This document shows positions 22,930 to 33,532 of a DNA stretch of 64,000 bases, one piece after another. This DNA is from Adineta ricciae (taxonomy: Eukaryota > Rotifera > Eurotatoria > Adinetida > Adinetidae): positions 224,727-288,726 of the forward strand of contig CAJNOJ010000123.1 in the NCBI GenBank assembly GCA_905250025.1, in the 5' to 3' direction. The notes under the pieces were generated by a model that saw only the letters and a list, made by a program, of their open reading frames with translations, was not told the DNA's origin and made no database searches. Each line of letters opens with the position of its first letter. Within the stretch, counting starts at the first letter, position 1. A program made the position numbers and the translations under genes.

Positions 22930-24290
22930 AGGTTACTGTGTTATGGCGTGTAGTGCATTGGTGAAATGTTTTGCTCCTTCGTCTTGGATCAAATTATGTA
23001 CGAGATCCAATCTGGTGGGTGGCTGCAATGATGAACATATTGAAATTAAGAAGAAAATTTGAGTCGCATTTTATTATAAGATAATCCATCAGAGATATGA
23101 ACTACTCCTTAATCCCTAATAGAATCCTACCAAAGCTCAAATGTTGTGAGTGTCTAAGTGAAAAAGTACAATATCAGAGAGAAAGGAAAATGAAAAGGAT
23201 TTACTCGGTTAGATTTTAGTGCACCAGCAAGACATTCTGCTCCAAGTTTTCTGATTGAACTATTATTATAAGTGCAACACATAATTGAAAAGAAAATCTA
23301 AATAATTCGGTGTATATCTATGCAAACAATAACGATTTCCTGTAAATTAAAACAAAATGATTCTTACCGTGTTGTTCTGTAACCCTAACGCAAAGCATTT
23401 GAATCTAAGAGTAACAAATATAAGATTATGACAATCGATTACACGTAATTCTAATGTAAAATCTCTTGTATGAATATCAAATCTACGCCAAGATTTCTTT
23501 TCACTGACTCTTTTGTGTATAATTTGTCTCACGAATGGTTACGCGACGGTTTCGAAAGTATAATTAAACCACCAGAACCAGAAATCTGCTATTCACAGTT
23601 ATATAAATCACCACTGTGTAATCGAATTTTTTCAAGGTGAGATCAAAAGTAAGAAACCATTTGTTTTTTAATTAGTCACAATGATACTTGAAAGCGAATG
23701 ATCGCATTCAGACTAAGTTTGCCTCGACCAGTAGGATAGAAACATTTTCCTGAACGATTAGAGAAGAAAAATTGAAACATTTTTAAATGCCGAAACTTTT
23801 GTCGAATGAACTTTTCACATAAACTACCACAAAAGATCGGATCAGATATCTCTCGGTTTGTGTCACTTCTGTCCAAAGAAGTAAGACACAGTGCCAATGA
23901 AAAATCATTTCTAAGTTTTGCATTCGATAAAAAAAACAGCTAATGTGAACTAGAGAAGTTAATTGCGTATGGGACAGATCGACACACAATGTTGGCAGCA
24001 GAGTATTAAAAGTACTTGAGAAATCTTCGATTGTTGGGTAACATCGAAGCGTATTGCAATACTGTGAATAGGGATAGCGGCCAATTGACAGATGTTTCAA
24101 TTGAGGTTAAGCGAGAAGCGATCTGTATTTGACAACATCATTAACTTTGTTTAAGTGTAAGTTTTTAAGAGCCGATTGAGCACTAATTGATGAGAGTAGA
24201 AGGATGAGTGTACTGTTCTCAGGAATATCTTCATTGAAATCGATTGACGATGATACGAAAGATCTATGAAACGAGATGTTCTGTCTGAAT
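22930..24290 (-). pseudogene. Remnants of a leucine-rich-repeat (RNI/NLRC-like) gene
   Basis: On the minus strand short coding islands separated by intron-like spacers read as ribonuclease-inhibitor-type repeats: LDLVHNLIQDEGAKHF (about 22933-23010), YNNSSIRKLGAECLAGAL (about 23207-23272), FALGLQNNT (about 23370-23410), and an IDFNEDIPENSTL...ALKNLHLNK stretch (about 24150-24260). Each island resembles one repeat exon, as in NLRC3-like genes common in bdelloids. No continuous gene can be built because of stops and missing repeats, so it is called a pseudogene. A homologous set is at 54700-56220. NACHT or other N-terminal domains were not seen. Confidence 0.42.
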
Positions 24291-25025
24291 TAGACTTAAT
24301 AGTAATTATAAATCAATTACTGAATCTGAAGTCAATTTCAATTGTTATCGGGTTATATATAATAACCACATCGAATAGTAGGAAGATCGAGATAATGAAC
24401 GGCGTGATAACGAAGTTTAGTCGATAAAGACAATAATAACATATTTAACATGAGAGTGCATAGGTATTTCGACGATAAACGTTCTCTAAAGAGAGAAATG
24501 AATGTAAATTCAACATTGTATGATAGTCATGGAAAGGTAAACGACTAAAATGTCAAGTTTGAACTCGAATATTCTTAATTCATTGAGTGGATGGACAGTA
24601 CGTTCTCCTCATTTTGTATATTGGATCAAATGCGTGAAATATTGTTTTGACAGGACCAGGGAAACAGTTAGTCCTTGGAAAATCTGGATAACTATTGTTA
24701 TGAACGTGTAAATAAGAGGAATAATGTTACTTGATATACGTTTGATTTATTTTTCTGTTTATGTTGACATTGAAAAAGCGATTGTACTTGTCTGTCGCAC
24801 ATTTGATTCAAATAGCGTGAATTGTTTTCGAATTTTACTCAAAGAAAACGAATTGAATCAACAGAACGAAAGATAAATAAACTGACTTGACGCATTCTTG
24901 GTGAGAGAAAAGTACAACATATTTTTTTGAAATTGTATTTTTTGCTCCAATTCATTTAATTTTCATCGGCAGAAATCGTTCGAAAGATAATTTCATATAT
25001 TATGTAAGAAATATTTCAGATAGAA

Positions 25026-25956
25026 ATGTATACGAAGTCGATCTTCATGAGACGAACGTTCTATTGGTCTGAGCGTACGTGTACATTTGTATTTATTCTT
25101 GTAGTCATACTAATATTTATATTTTGGACCGATGTGCCTTTGAAACCATCATCTTCTTGTCAGCAAGTGAATATTTATGGGAAAATCAATGAACAACGTT
25201 GTTATCCATTGTTGATTAACTTTGCTGATGAATGTTGTACTCAATCACAAGAGGACAATTGCGCAACGGGTCTTCGTTTTGGAATAAAACAATGTGTGAG
25301 ATTAAATATGAATATATTTAATAAAGATAAAATATTCATTCGTCGAAATCGAGAGATTCTCAGTTATCGTCGAGGTGCAGGATTTTGGATTTGGAAAGCA
25401 TATATTCTTTGGCATGAATTATACGTTGCACGTGAAGGAGATATCATTGTTTATTCAGATTCAGCTGTTCATTTCATTGCAGATATCAATCTTCTTGTGA
25501 CATTGATGAAAAAACAAGATATTTTAGTATTCAAACAAACAAATCATAGTGTATGTTTTAGAAGATGTTAATTTACATCAACTTTCTCCTCTCGTATAGG
25601 AATGCGCGTATACAAAACGAGATGCTTTTATTCTTCTCAATGCGGATACTCCGGAATATGTTCACTCGATGGCTTCTATCGCTTCTTACATCATTGTTCG
25701 TAAAAGTATCGATAGTTTCTTGTTTGTATCAGAATGGCTGACGTATTCACAAGATAATCGAGCATTGACTGACGAGCCAAATGTTTTAGGCAAAGCTAAT
25801 TATGACGAATTTATCACTCATCGTCATGATCAATCGATTCTGGGTATTTTAGCGAAAAAGTGGAAATTGAGAAGGTACACAGATCCCAGTCAATTTGGAG
25901 AGAATTATTCACGACCATTTCCAACAATATTTTGGCATCATCGTTCAAAAGACTAA
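25026..25956 (+). CDS. Putative type II membrane glycosyltransferase (2 exons)
   Basis: Exons 25026-25550 and 25600-25956 join by a 49-bp GT-AG intron into 293 residues; the second copy keeps the same sites. A signal-anchor (about residues 18-35) follows a short cytoplasmic start. The lumenal part has paired cysteines (ECCTQSQEDNCATG) and the block SYRRGAGFWIWKAYIL followed by EGDIIVYSDSAVHF. RGxGxWxWK plus a YSDS acidic site resembles capsule-type and other GT-A nucleotide-sugar transferases, where the acidic pair holds the metal-nucleotide complex. Known family and substrate are not identified; the call rests on this block and topology. It sits between the LRR remnants and receptor 3. Confidence 0.6.
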
Positions 25957-26505
25957 ATTGAAATTTGAAGAGAATACATTTTGAAAGTATGACAGTCAGT
26001 TGTGTGTTCAATTCACATGATTAGTTAAATTTCATCTTAACATTCATTTGTTAACCCCTAAACGACTGTCTAGGGTAATCCGATTTATGAACCTCATAGG
26101 AAATTAAGCTCATCTTGATAAGTCCAACGGACTTTCTTTCATATTAAAAAAGAGCTACAGAAATAATAGAACACAAGGAAACAACATGAAGTTCCATTCA
26201 ACCATCGACATTTAAAATAACCAAAGTTGAACATTGCGAATTCAAAGAAAATACTCACATATTTCATCATAAAGCAGAGTGGTGACACATAGTCTACGGT
26301 TCCTTGTAGAAACACAATTCGTCGGCGAAACATTTTGTCGAAAGATAGTTGTGTCGTTTTTATTGTGTTACGGTATAGAGGCAAAAATTTAAGCGATTTC
26401 GTTTTTTTATTCTCATTTGTTTTATTCATAATTAAGAGTATTTACTTGACTTTAACATCATTCCAGGTGGTGTGAAATACAAAGAGCTGAAAATTATGCT
26501 TCATT
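25957..26505. other. Intergenic, no supported gene
   Basis: Aligns with 57726-58235 of the second copy. No gene was seen; a minus-strand 96-codon frame (26139-26429) is disrupted by an indel in the second copy. Confidence 0.5.
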
Positions 26506-26516
26506 AGAGAAAAAAT

Positions 26517-27326
26517 CATTTTTATTATAAGAAAAACAGAGTCGCTCACTCGCACCTTCAACCTCAGTAGATATGTCTTCCATACTACTTAAAACAACGT
26601 TTGAATCAAATAAATGCTCCTAACTATACGGAAAAAAAGCTTGTCAGCGCAGCCCCCTTGGGGCTAAAATGTGGAAATCACATGCTTGCATTTGGAAAAC
26701 GAGATTGTGGATTAGAATAGGATACTTAAGGAGTAAGCTCACTTTAAGATCATCGGTCTCAGGGTGGTAGCATTTCTAGTAGTTACAAAAGGTATAAGCA
26801 GTTGATTCAATTGAAGAATCAAATATACAATTGACTGTCCTTAGTTTAATATAGAAATATTCGGTGAGAATTATTTAGAATTCGAGACAAGGCGAGATTT
26901 TTCTGAGTAAAGTGCACGTTGGACCATTTTCGCATAATTTAAATAATACAAAGTAAGGTCCAAACAGCACAGCATCTCCTGTAGCGCCTGTAGTCCTCTA
27001 GAGCTGAGCCTGTATAGCTCCTGTCGCCCTTGCACTCTGTGATCCTGTAGCGGCTTACGACCCGTGAGGGGAGGGTCCAAAAATCCTGGATATGGAACTT
27101 ACACTCACTATTTTTCTTCGAAAAATAATGTGAGTTCCACAAAAGAGATCGTAAAAAGCGGTGAAAAAGTCAAAATCGATTCAACTTTTGGTCTACAGCG
27201 TATGTTTCGAATTCCGTTCAATTTACAGTTGTCAAACGTCTATAGTTGACTCTAATTTTCGTCCTATTCGAAAATACGCATGATGGTATTAAAAAACAAT
27301 GTTTTTCGCGTCATCGGTTCAAATTA
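26517..27326. mobile_element. 810-bp insertion with 11-bp target-site duplication, present only in copy 1
   Basis: The sequence AGAGAAAAAAT occurs on both sides (26506-26516 and 27327-27337) and once in the second copy (58236-58246), where flanks join without the intervening 810 bp. That is the signature of an insertion, and the duplicated 11 bp is a target-site duplication. The insert has no clear terminal inverted repeats, no long frame and a more GC-rich core (about 26640-27090). At about 27100-27140 it has a hairpin (ACTCAC...GTGAGT around ATTTTTC/GAAAAAT). The variable-length duplication without inverted ends suits a SINE or another non-LTR-mobilised element; class not established. Confidence 0.68.
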
Positions 27327-27337
27327 AGAGAAAAAAT

Positions 27338-27959
27338 AGCGATAAAAATATGTGGTTAAGTTGTTGATCTCAGTCTATTATGCAAGAAGCCTCATGCTAT
27401 AGAGTGTTTCCCTGATATGAATAATTCTATGACCTGTCTTGTGTTGACAAGATGGATCTTGATCAACTATTCTTGTCTTAGTTGTGAAACGCCAAAGAAT
27501 ACAAATATTAATGCTCATTCAATATGATGTAATCATGGAAATATTTTGATAAAAAGTTCACTTTAGGGTCGTTGATTCTTTTCAGTATTTCATATTTCCT
27601 AAAAAAACTCGCCGTTAATTCTCTACTAAGTGACGCAAATAGTTTTCTTCTCACGTCATCCCATTGAAAATATTAACAATCTTGTCAGTGCGTTTCCTTC
27701 GAATGTTGAACACGCATTAGGATTACATTAGAAAGAAAGTTCGCACTCGTACCATTTGTTAATATAGGAAGTGACTTATCAGAAGAACAAACAAAATAAC
27801 ACCTAATTTATCTAAGAGGCTTTCTCTTTCATTATTTAGGATCATTTATATTTTATTTCAAAGTTAAATGACGCCGTTCATATTCAAATTCAGCTTGCAA
27901 TAAATATCATTTTCTTTTAAAAAAAAGAATAAAACGCGTTGTCTTTGCACTTCATAATC
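27338..27959. other. Upstream region of receptor 3, no gene
   Basis: Aligns with 58247-58882; both copies are noncoding. Confidence 0.5.
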
Positions 27960-28961
27960 ATGTCAACGATGGCGACACTTGTTCTTATCCAACAAATGAT
28001 TACTCGGTATGCTTTACCAATAATTCTGACATTGGGTAACATCGGTAACTTATTCACCATTGCAATTTATTCCCAGAAGAAACAACGTGGACATTCGTGT
28101 GCTATTTATCTCATAGCGATTTCTTGTTTTTCGTTAATCGGCTCGAACTGGGCGATCGTTCCAACTGTTTATGCTTTAGATCATTTCGATCTTGTCAGCA
28201 ATTCGTTAGTTTTATGTCGAATTCGTGGTTATATGATTCACACATGTTCAATGTCATTTCGTTACACTCTCATTCTTTTTTGCGCGGATCGATATGCCTT
28301 CTGCAGTCGACGAGTTTTCATTCGAGCGTTAAGTCGACCACAGATCGCTCGTCGTTCAGTTGGCATTTTAATTCTTGTCTGGTGTATATTGTCGATTCAT
28401 TTACTTATTTTCGAAAGTATTGAAAACCGACGTTGTGGAGTTTATGGAATCTATGGTCAAATCTTTGGATATTATGTCGCGATCTGCACTGGTTTGATAC
28501 CGATTATGTCGATGACGTGTTTTGGTTTATTATTGCGAAGAAATTTGAATCAACTACATTTGCAAATTCAACCGCTTTCAGGATTGAACCGATTGAATAG
28601 ACGTGATATTTCATTCGTACAACTCGCTCTCACTGAGATAATTGTGTATATGATTTGCACAGTGATGTATCCAGCAGTAACGATCTATTCTCAAGCAACA
28701 TCATCGATGAATTCGAGTAAAAGTGCGGAGCAAAAGCAAATTGAATCGTTTATTAATTTTCTCGCCATGTCATTACTTTTATATTTAAATTATAACACAA
28801 CATTCTATGTACATTTGATTATCTCGAAGGCTTTTAGAAGAAGATTTCGGGATTTTATCATGACATTGATCCGAAAAGTAACGAATCAAACGGAGGTTTA
28901 TCAACAAAATTCAGTAGTGATCACTTCAAATGTCAGACAACAACAAAAAAAGAGCAGTTAG
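27960..28961 (+). CDS. Rhodopsin-like 7TM G-protein-coupled receptor 3, intronless
   Basis: 333 residues from the ATG at 27960; codons in frame upstream start only with TTG. Helix 1 has LGNIGNLF (canonical GN). A Cys before helix 3 (VLCRIRGY) and one in loop 2 (RRCGVYG) provide the disulfide. Helix 3 ends in ADRYAFC, an intact DRY motif, so G-protein coupling is likely. Helix 7 reads LYLNYNTTFYVHL instead of NPxxY. A basic C-terminal tail follows. The second copy (58883-59863) ends seven residues earlier because the CAA codon after SNVR is TAG there. Ligand unknown. Confidence 0.85.
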   Translation: MSTMATLVLIQQMITRYALPIILTLGNIGNLFTIAIYSQKKQRGHSCAIYLIAISCFSLIGSNWAIVPTVYALDHFDLVSNSLVLCRIRGYMIHTCSMSFRYTLILFCADRYAFCSRRVFIRALSRPQIARRSVGILILVWCILSIHLLIFESIENRRCGVYGIYGQIFGYYVAICTGLIPIMSMTCFGLLLRRNLNQLHLQIQPLSGLNRLNRRDISFVQLALTEIIVYMICTVMYPAVTIYSQATSSMNSSKSAEQKQIESFINFLAMSLLLYLNYNTTFYVHLIISKAFRRRFRDFIMTLIRKVTNQTEVYQQNSVVITSNVRQQQKKSS

Positions 28962-29373
28962 GATGTAAAAACATGAACCAATTGAGACTCATTAACAGAA
29001 ATCTATATAAACATCTTAGCCAATGCATTTAAAAAGCATTTTTGTTTGTCGTTGTAAAACAATAACGCACAATTAATTCATAATAAAATAGTCTTTGAAA
29101 AAGAATTTATTTGGCGTTCCGATTTCAATAGCAAGTAGTCTCATTAAACACACGGGCAACTGTGAACAATTATTTTCGGATTAAGTAAAGAACAAGTAAA
29201 ACTTACAAAAGATCGGTTGGAGAAAATTTGAATTTGTTATACACTTTTTTGGACACTCACACAGTTTCACAGATAAATAAAAGAAAAAAAAAGAATAAAG
29301 TTAAGTTAAAATAAATCACAAATTAAGAAGATATGAGATATATATGTCTAAATAGTTAGTGCCAAATCTTCGT
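28962..29373. other. Convergent intergenic spacer
   Basis: 3' sides of receptor 3 (plus) and the FG-GAP gene (minus). Contains an AATAAA-type signal at about 29085. No gene. Confidence 0.5.
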
Positions 29374-32300
29374 TTAAGGTCCTGTATTCAAAAATACAGT
29401 GTAACTATCACCACCAGTAACGATGACATCCGGTCGATTATCTCCATCGACTTTCACAGCAGTAATATGCGCTGGTCCGTATGTAAGTGCAAAAAATCTA
29501 GTCGCTTGATAAAAAGTGCCATCACCCTTTCCCAGAAGTACACCCACTTGTTGGGTTCCAGAATAGTCAAAAGCAACTACAGCATCGAGTATACCATCTA
29601 AATCCATATCAGCAACATCTATTTTGCTCGGCCCGTTACCACCTGCTAGAAATGTGTTCGGTGTCCCGAAATTTCCATTGCCGTCACCCAAAAGCACACT
29701 CAATGAGTGAGTATTAGGAACGGTTAGAATAAGATCGAGGTAGTTGTCACCATTAAGTTTGGCCACAGCAATTGTATTTATTGATGCTGCAACTGAGATA
29801 GTCGTCGCCGTTCCAAAAGTACCATCAGATTTTCCAAGAAGAATGCTTATTGTACCATCATTTTCATTAATGACGGCAAGATCTGCATAGTTATCGCTAT
29901 CGAATTTGCCAGAAGCCATTTTTCTCGGATTTGATCCGACAGCAAAGATTCCAGGGGAATTAAAACTGTTAGCATTATTTGCTATATACAAATACACCAT
30001 GTTGTCAGCATAGTACGACACAGCAAAATCTAGTTTGCCATCCCCGTTGTAATCGGCGGGTATAACAGTCGATTTTCGTTTTCCATCATTCTGGTTGTAT
30101 GTTTGCGTAAAAGTGCCAGTACCGCTTCCTTGAAATAACCTCAGGTACCCATAATCATCAGAGACTGCAACGTAATCTAAATTACCGTCTCCATTAAAAT
30201 CGCCGGCTGCACCATATGCTGGATGGTTGGCAGTATCAAGAGTACTTAGAGATGTCATCGCTCCAGTACCATCACCCGTAAACAATTCAGCACGATAATT
30301 ATGATATTCGCTCACGATAAAATCCATTTTACCATCATTGTTGAAATCACCAGCGGCTATTGAAGATGCGCCCCACTGTGCGGTACCAGGTGTTTTACCG
30401 ACGAGAGTCGGAGGACTCAGTAGAGCTAAAATATGGGACTGAATTGAGCGAAGATGTTGAATATACCGCAGAAGAAAACTGTCAGTCTATTTTATTTTGA
30501 GCTAACTAATTAAACGGAAAACCCCTCTATAGTTCGAATGACCGTACTATATATTCAAGATCAATGAAAGCATTCCCTCTATCTTGGAACTAATAACGAA
30601 CATCCTTCAATGCACCATTCGTCATGGTACATTTCTCACTAAATCTCAAGTCTTCTATTTCGAACATGAAGCAGAGTCAATATGTTCAAAACGATTTATT
30701 ACTCAATCATTTATCATTCTCCTTTCCGAAAATATGCGTTCGAAACAACGCCCACTCACATGACAATTATTGAGCGACATCGATTTCGAAACATGTTCAC
30801 TTCGTTCTATCTGAATACAGCCAAATATTACTTACCACATCGTCCCGAGCTACAAGCGTTTATAGTACAATCTGAAGCAGCACTACATAATTTGTTATCG
30901 GCGCATTTTTGCCCGGCTGCACAAGGTCCTCCACAGTCTTGATCAGTCTCACCGTTATCTTTGACACCATTGCCACACTGACTCGCTACGAAAAACGGCC
31001 TTTCAGCCACAAAATTCATTACAAAACATGATGCACTTACGTAAACAAATTTGTGTAGCGCACACGTTACTGCTACAATCCGCAGGTACAGTACACTGCG
31101 ATGCATCAGCACATTTCTTTCCGGCTGCACATGGTCCTCCACAGTCTGTTCCCGTCTCGCCGTTATCTTGTACACCGTTGGCACACTGACTCGCTACGAA
31201 AAACGACCTTTCAGTCACAAAATTCATCACAAAGCATGATGCACTTACGCAGGCAAATCTGTGTAGCGCACACGTTACTGCTACAATCCGCAGGTACAGT
31301 ACACTGCGATGCGTCAGCACATTTCTTTCCGGCTGCACATGGTCCTCCACAGTCTGTTCCCGTCTCACCATTGTCTTGAACACCATTACCACACTGACTC
31401 GCTACGAAAAAATGGCTTTCAGCCACAAAATTCATTACAAAACATGATGCACTTACGTAAACAAATTTGTGTAGCGCACACGTTACTGCTACAATCCGCA
31501 GGTACAGTACACTGCGATGCGTCAGCACATTTCTTTCCGGCTGCACATGGTCCTCCACAGTCTGTTCCCGTCTCACCATTGTCTTGAACACCATTACCAC
31601 ACTGACGTGCTACGAACAGGCACATTCCGTTGTTAAGTTCATTTAGAAACAATTATCTACTTACATAAGCACAGTTGTGTAGAGCATACATTGCTGGTAC
31701 AATCAACATTTACAGTGCATCGTCCTCCGTCAGCGCATTTTTTTCCGGTTGCACATGGTCCTCCGCAGTCTGTTCCTGTTTCGCCGTTATCTTGTACACC
31801 ATTAGCGCATTGCGTTGCTATCAAAAGAGGTTATATAAGCTATATTGTTCATCGGAAGAAGCATGATGTACTTACGTAAGCAAACCTGTGAGACGCATAG
31901 ATTACTGCTACAATCTGTAGATACGTTGCACTGTCCACCATCAACACATTTCTTTCCAAGTGCACAAGATCCACCACAATCTACCCCAGTTTCACTTAGA
32001 TCTTGCACATTGTTATTACAGGTAGCGGCTGAAAATGGAAGAGTAAATAATCTATAGTCTAGAAGAAACAGTTGCATACATAAGCAGACGCCAGACGCAC
32101 AAACACCACTTGTGCAGTCAAGTGCTGTTTGACAACCGGCATAAACTGAACATTTTTTCCCAGCTGCACACACTGCCCCACAGTCTACTCCTGTTTCATT
32201 GCGATCCTTTAGACCATTTCCACAGTTTGCAGCTATAATAAATAGAATGAGGTCTTACGTCGTTGAAACAATAAGATATTTACGTAAGCAGATGCTTGAT

Positions 32301-33532
32301 GCGCAAACATTGCCGGTACAGTCATTAGCCACAGCACAACTTGATCCGTCTGTACATTGTCGTTCTGGTGCACATATACCACCGCAGTCTGTACCAGTTT
32401 CATTTTGATTTTGGATATTATCATAACAAGTTGCAACTAAAAAAGAAGTTCATATTTGCGTTTATGATCTACGTATCTACTAGTTATTTTTCTTCAAAAT
32501 TGATTATGCGAACATTGTCAAGATACACTGTTAGTCATTTATGAAAATGTGAGAGGAGGTTCCGAACCTTCCCTCTTATTTTAGCAATTACAGACCTAAG
32601 GATATTTCTCCCTTATCTAACATTGCGTTCGCAAAGCACAATGTAATACGAAAATAGATGAAATCTTCTACTATACTAAGACCGCATTATATTCTGTTGA
32701 TTTTTTCCATGATCGATTCTGGATTATAGATAGACAATCAATGGACTTCTTTTCTGTACTCTTTTTTTTCTAGCATAAATATACAAACCTGGATCGCCAG
32801 TGATTCGTATCATTGAGCAAAACGATAATGAAAGTGTGACACTGGTACCATTTGCTAGTGATGTTGAAATTGTAATTTGTGTTAAACGTGTTCGAACATG
32901 TAGAGTAATTTTGTTAATAATATTTTGTTGGCATTTTGAAGTTCGGCATGTTTTTGAAAAGTCAGTGTAGAATTGAATAACAAAAACATTGGCATTGGCT
33001 TTTTCGTTATTTTCACATTTTTTTGTCCTTCAATGACATGATTTAGATGAAATAACAATTCAATTGCATTGAACTTACTCGCGTCTTTTCTTTTTTCCAC
33101 TAGATGTTGAGATCAATTGAGCAAAACTAATTTTGATTTCGCTGACATCCAATGCCGTATTCATCTATAGACAAACAGAATAATCATGTCCAGACAAGTA
33201 ACAACTACTTACCTCGTTACTCAAAGAATCCAAGTCAGTCACTTCCGTGGTTGATGTAACGATCATAGGCGTGTTATAATTCACTTCAAACAATGCCTTG
33301 CCTGAAAATAGACTATAGAGAATAGTGTATCAAGAAGATAAATGTGACACATACTTGTAGTAGTTTCGATATCCTCTCCTTTGTCCTTGAGATAGATGGG
33401 AAGAAGAGCGAGTACAATGACTACTGCTATAACACCAAGAGCACACAGGGCACAAGAAATGATCAAGCATAATGAATACGATGTCCATTTGCCATCACGA
33501 TTACGAAGAAGATAGTCATTGGTGTCACCCAT
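29374..33532 (-). CDS. Membrane-anchored protein with eight Cys-rich repeats and an FG-GAP/VCBS beta-propeller (13 exons)
   Basis: Exons read on the minus strand: 33355-33532, 33213-33301, 33079-33164, 32789-33027, then seven of exactly 153 nt (32284-32436, 32080-32232, 31876-32028, 31665-31817, 31457-31609, 31249-31401, 31041-31193), then 30836-30985 and 29374-30425. Every junction is GT-AG and in phase; the product has 954 residues. A short cytoplasmic start precedes one membrane helix (about residues 20-48). The lumenal or extracellular part begins with about 150 unassigned residues. Exons 5-12 each encode one repeat of about 51 residues of form CxNGVxDxxETGxDCGGxC...C...DC...C...C. The last exon encodes at least six GDFNGDGxxDxxV-type FG-GAP/VCBS calcium-binding blades. 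Known: such propellers bind ligands or matrix; the CxNGxxDxxETDxDCGG repeat is also common in bacteria such as myxobacteria. Likely a surface adhesion or recognition protein. Confidence 0.86.
30836..31817 (-). repeat. Tandem 208-bp exon-plus-intron units of the Cys-rich repeat gene (copy 1)
   Basis: Exon starts at 31817, 31609, 31401, 31193 and 30985 are exactly 208 bp apart. The inner three units are nearly identical including intron sequence (GGCCTTTCAG/CACAAAATTCAT), so whole exon-intron modules have been copied or homogenised recently. The outer repeats (exons 5-8) are clearly more diverged. Confidence 0.9.

Larger units (their letters stand above)
16033..31640 (+). repeat. Copy 1 of the receptor/glycosyltransferase homologous block
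   Basis: Collinear with 47772-62641 in the same orientation, covering nine genes or gene remnants. Noncoding parts align too. Large differences are an 810-bp insertion here (26517-27326), about 140 bp extra here near 24500-24640, and about 165 bp extra in the second copy near 55050-55215. The right end is set by the N in the second copy. Confidence 0.93.

Noticed and set aside
30836-31817. 208-bp period as a CRISPR-like or satellite array
   Set aside because: Each unit is an in-phase coding exon plus intron; there are no short repeats with unique spacers.
31051-32057. Several plus-strand frames of 60-90 codons
   Set aside because: Antisense shadows of the 153-nt Cys-rich repeat exons; they recur only because the exons repeat.
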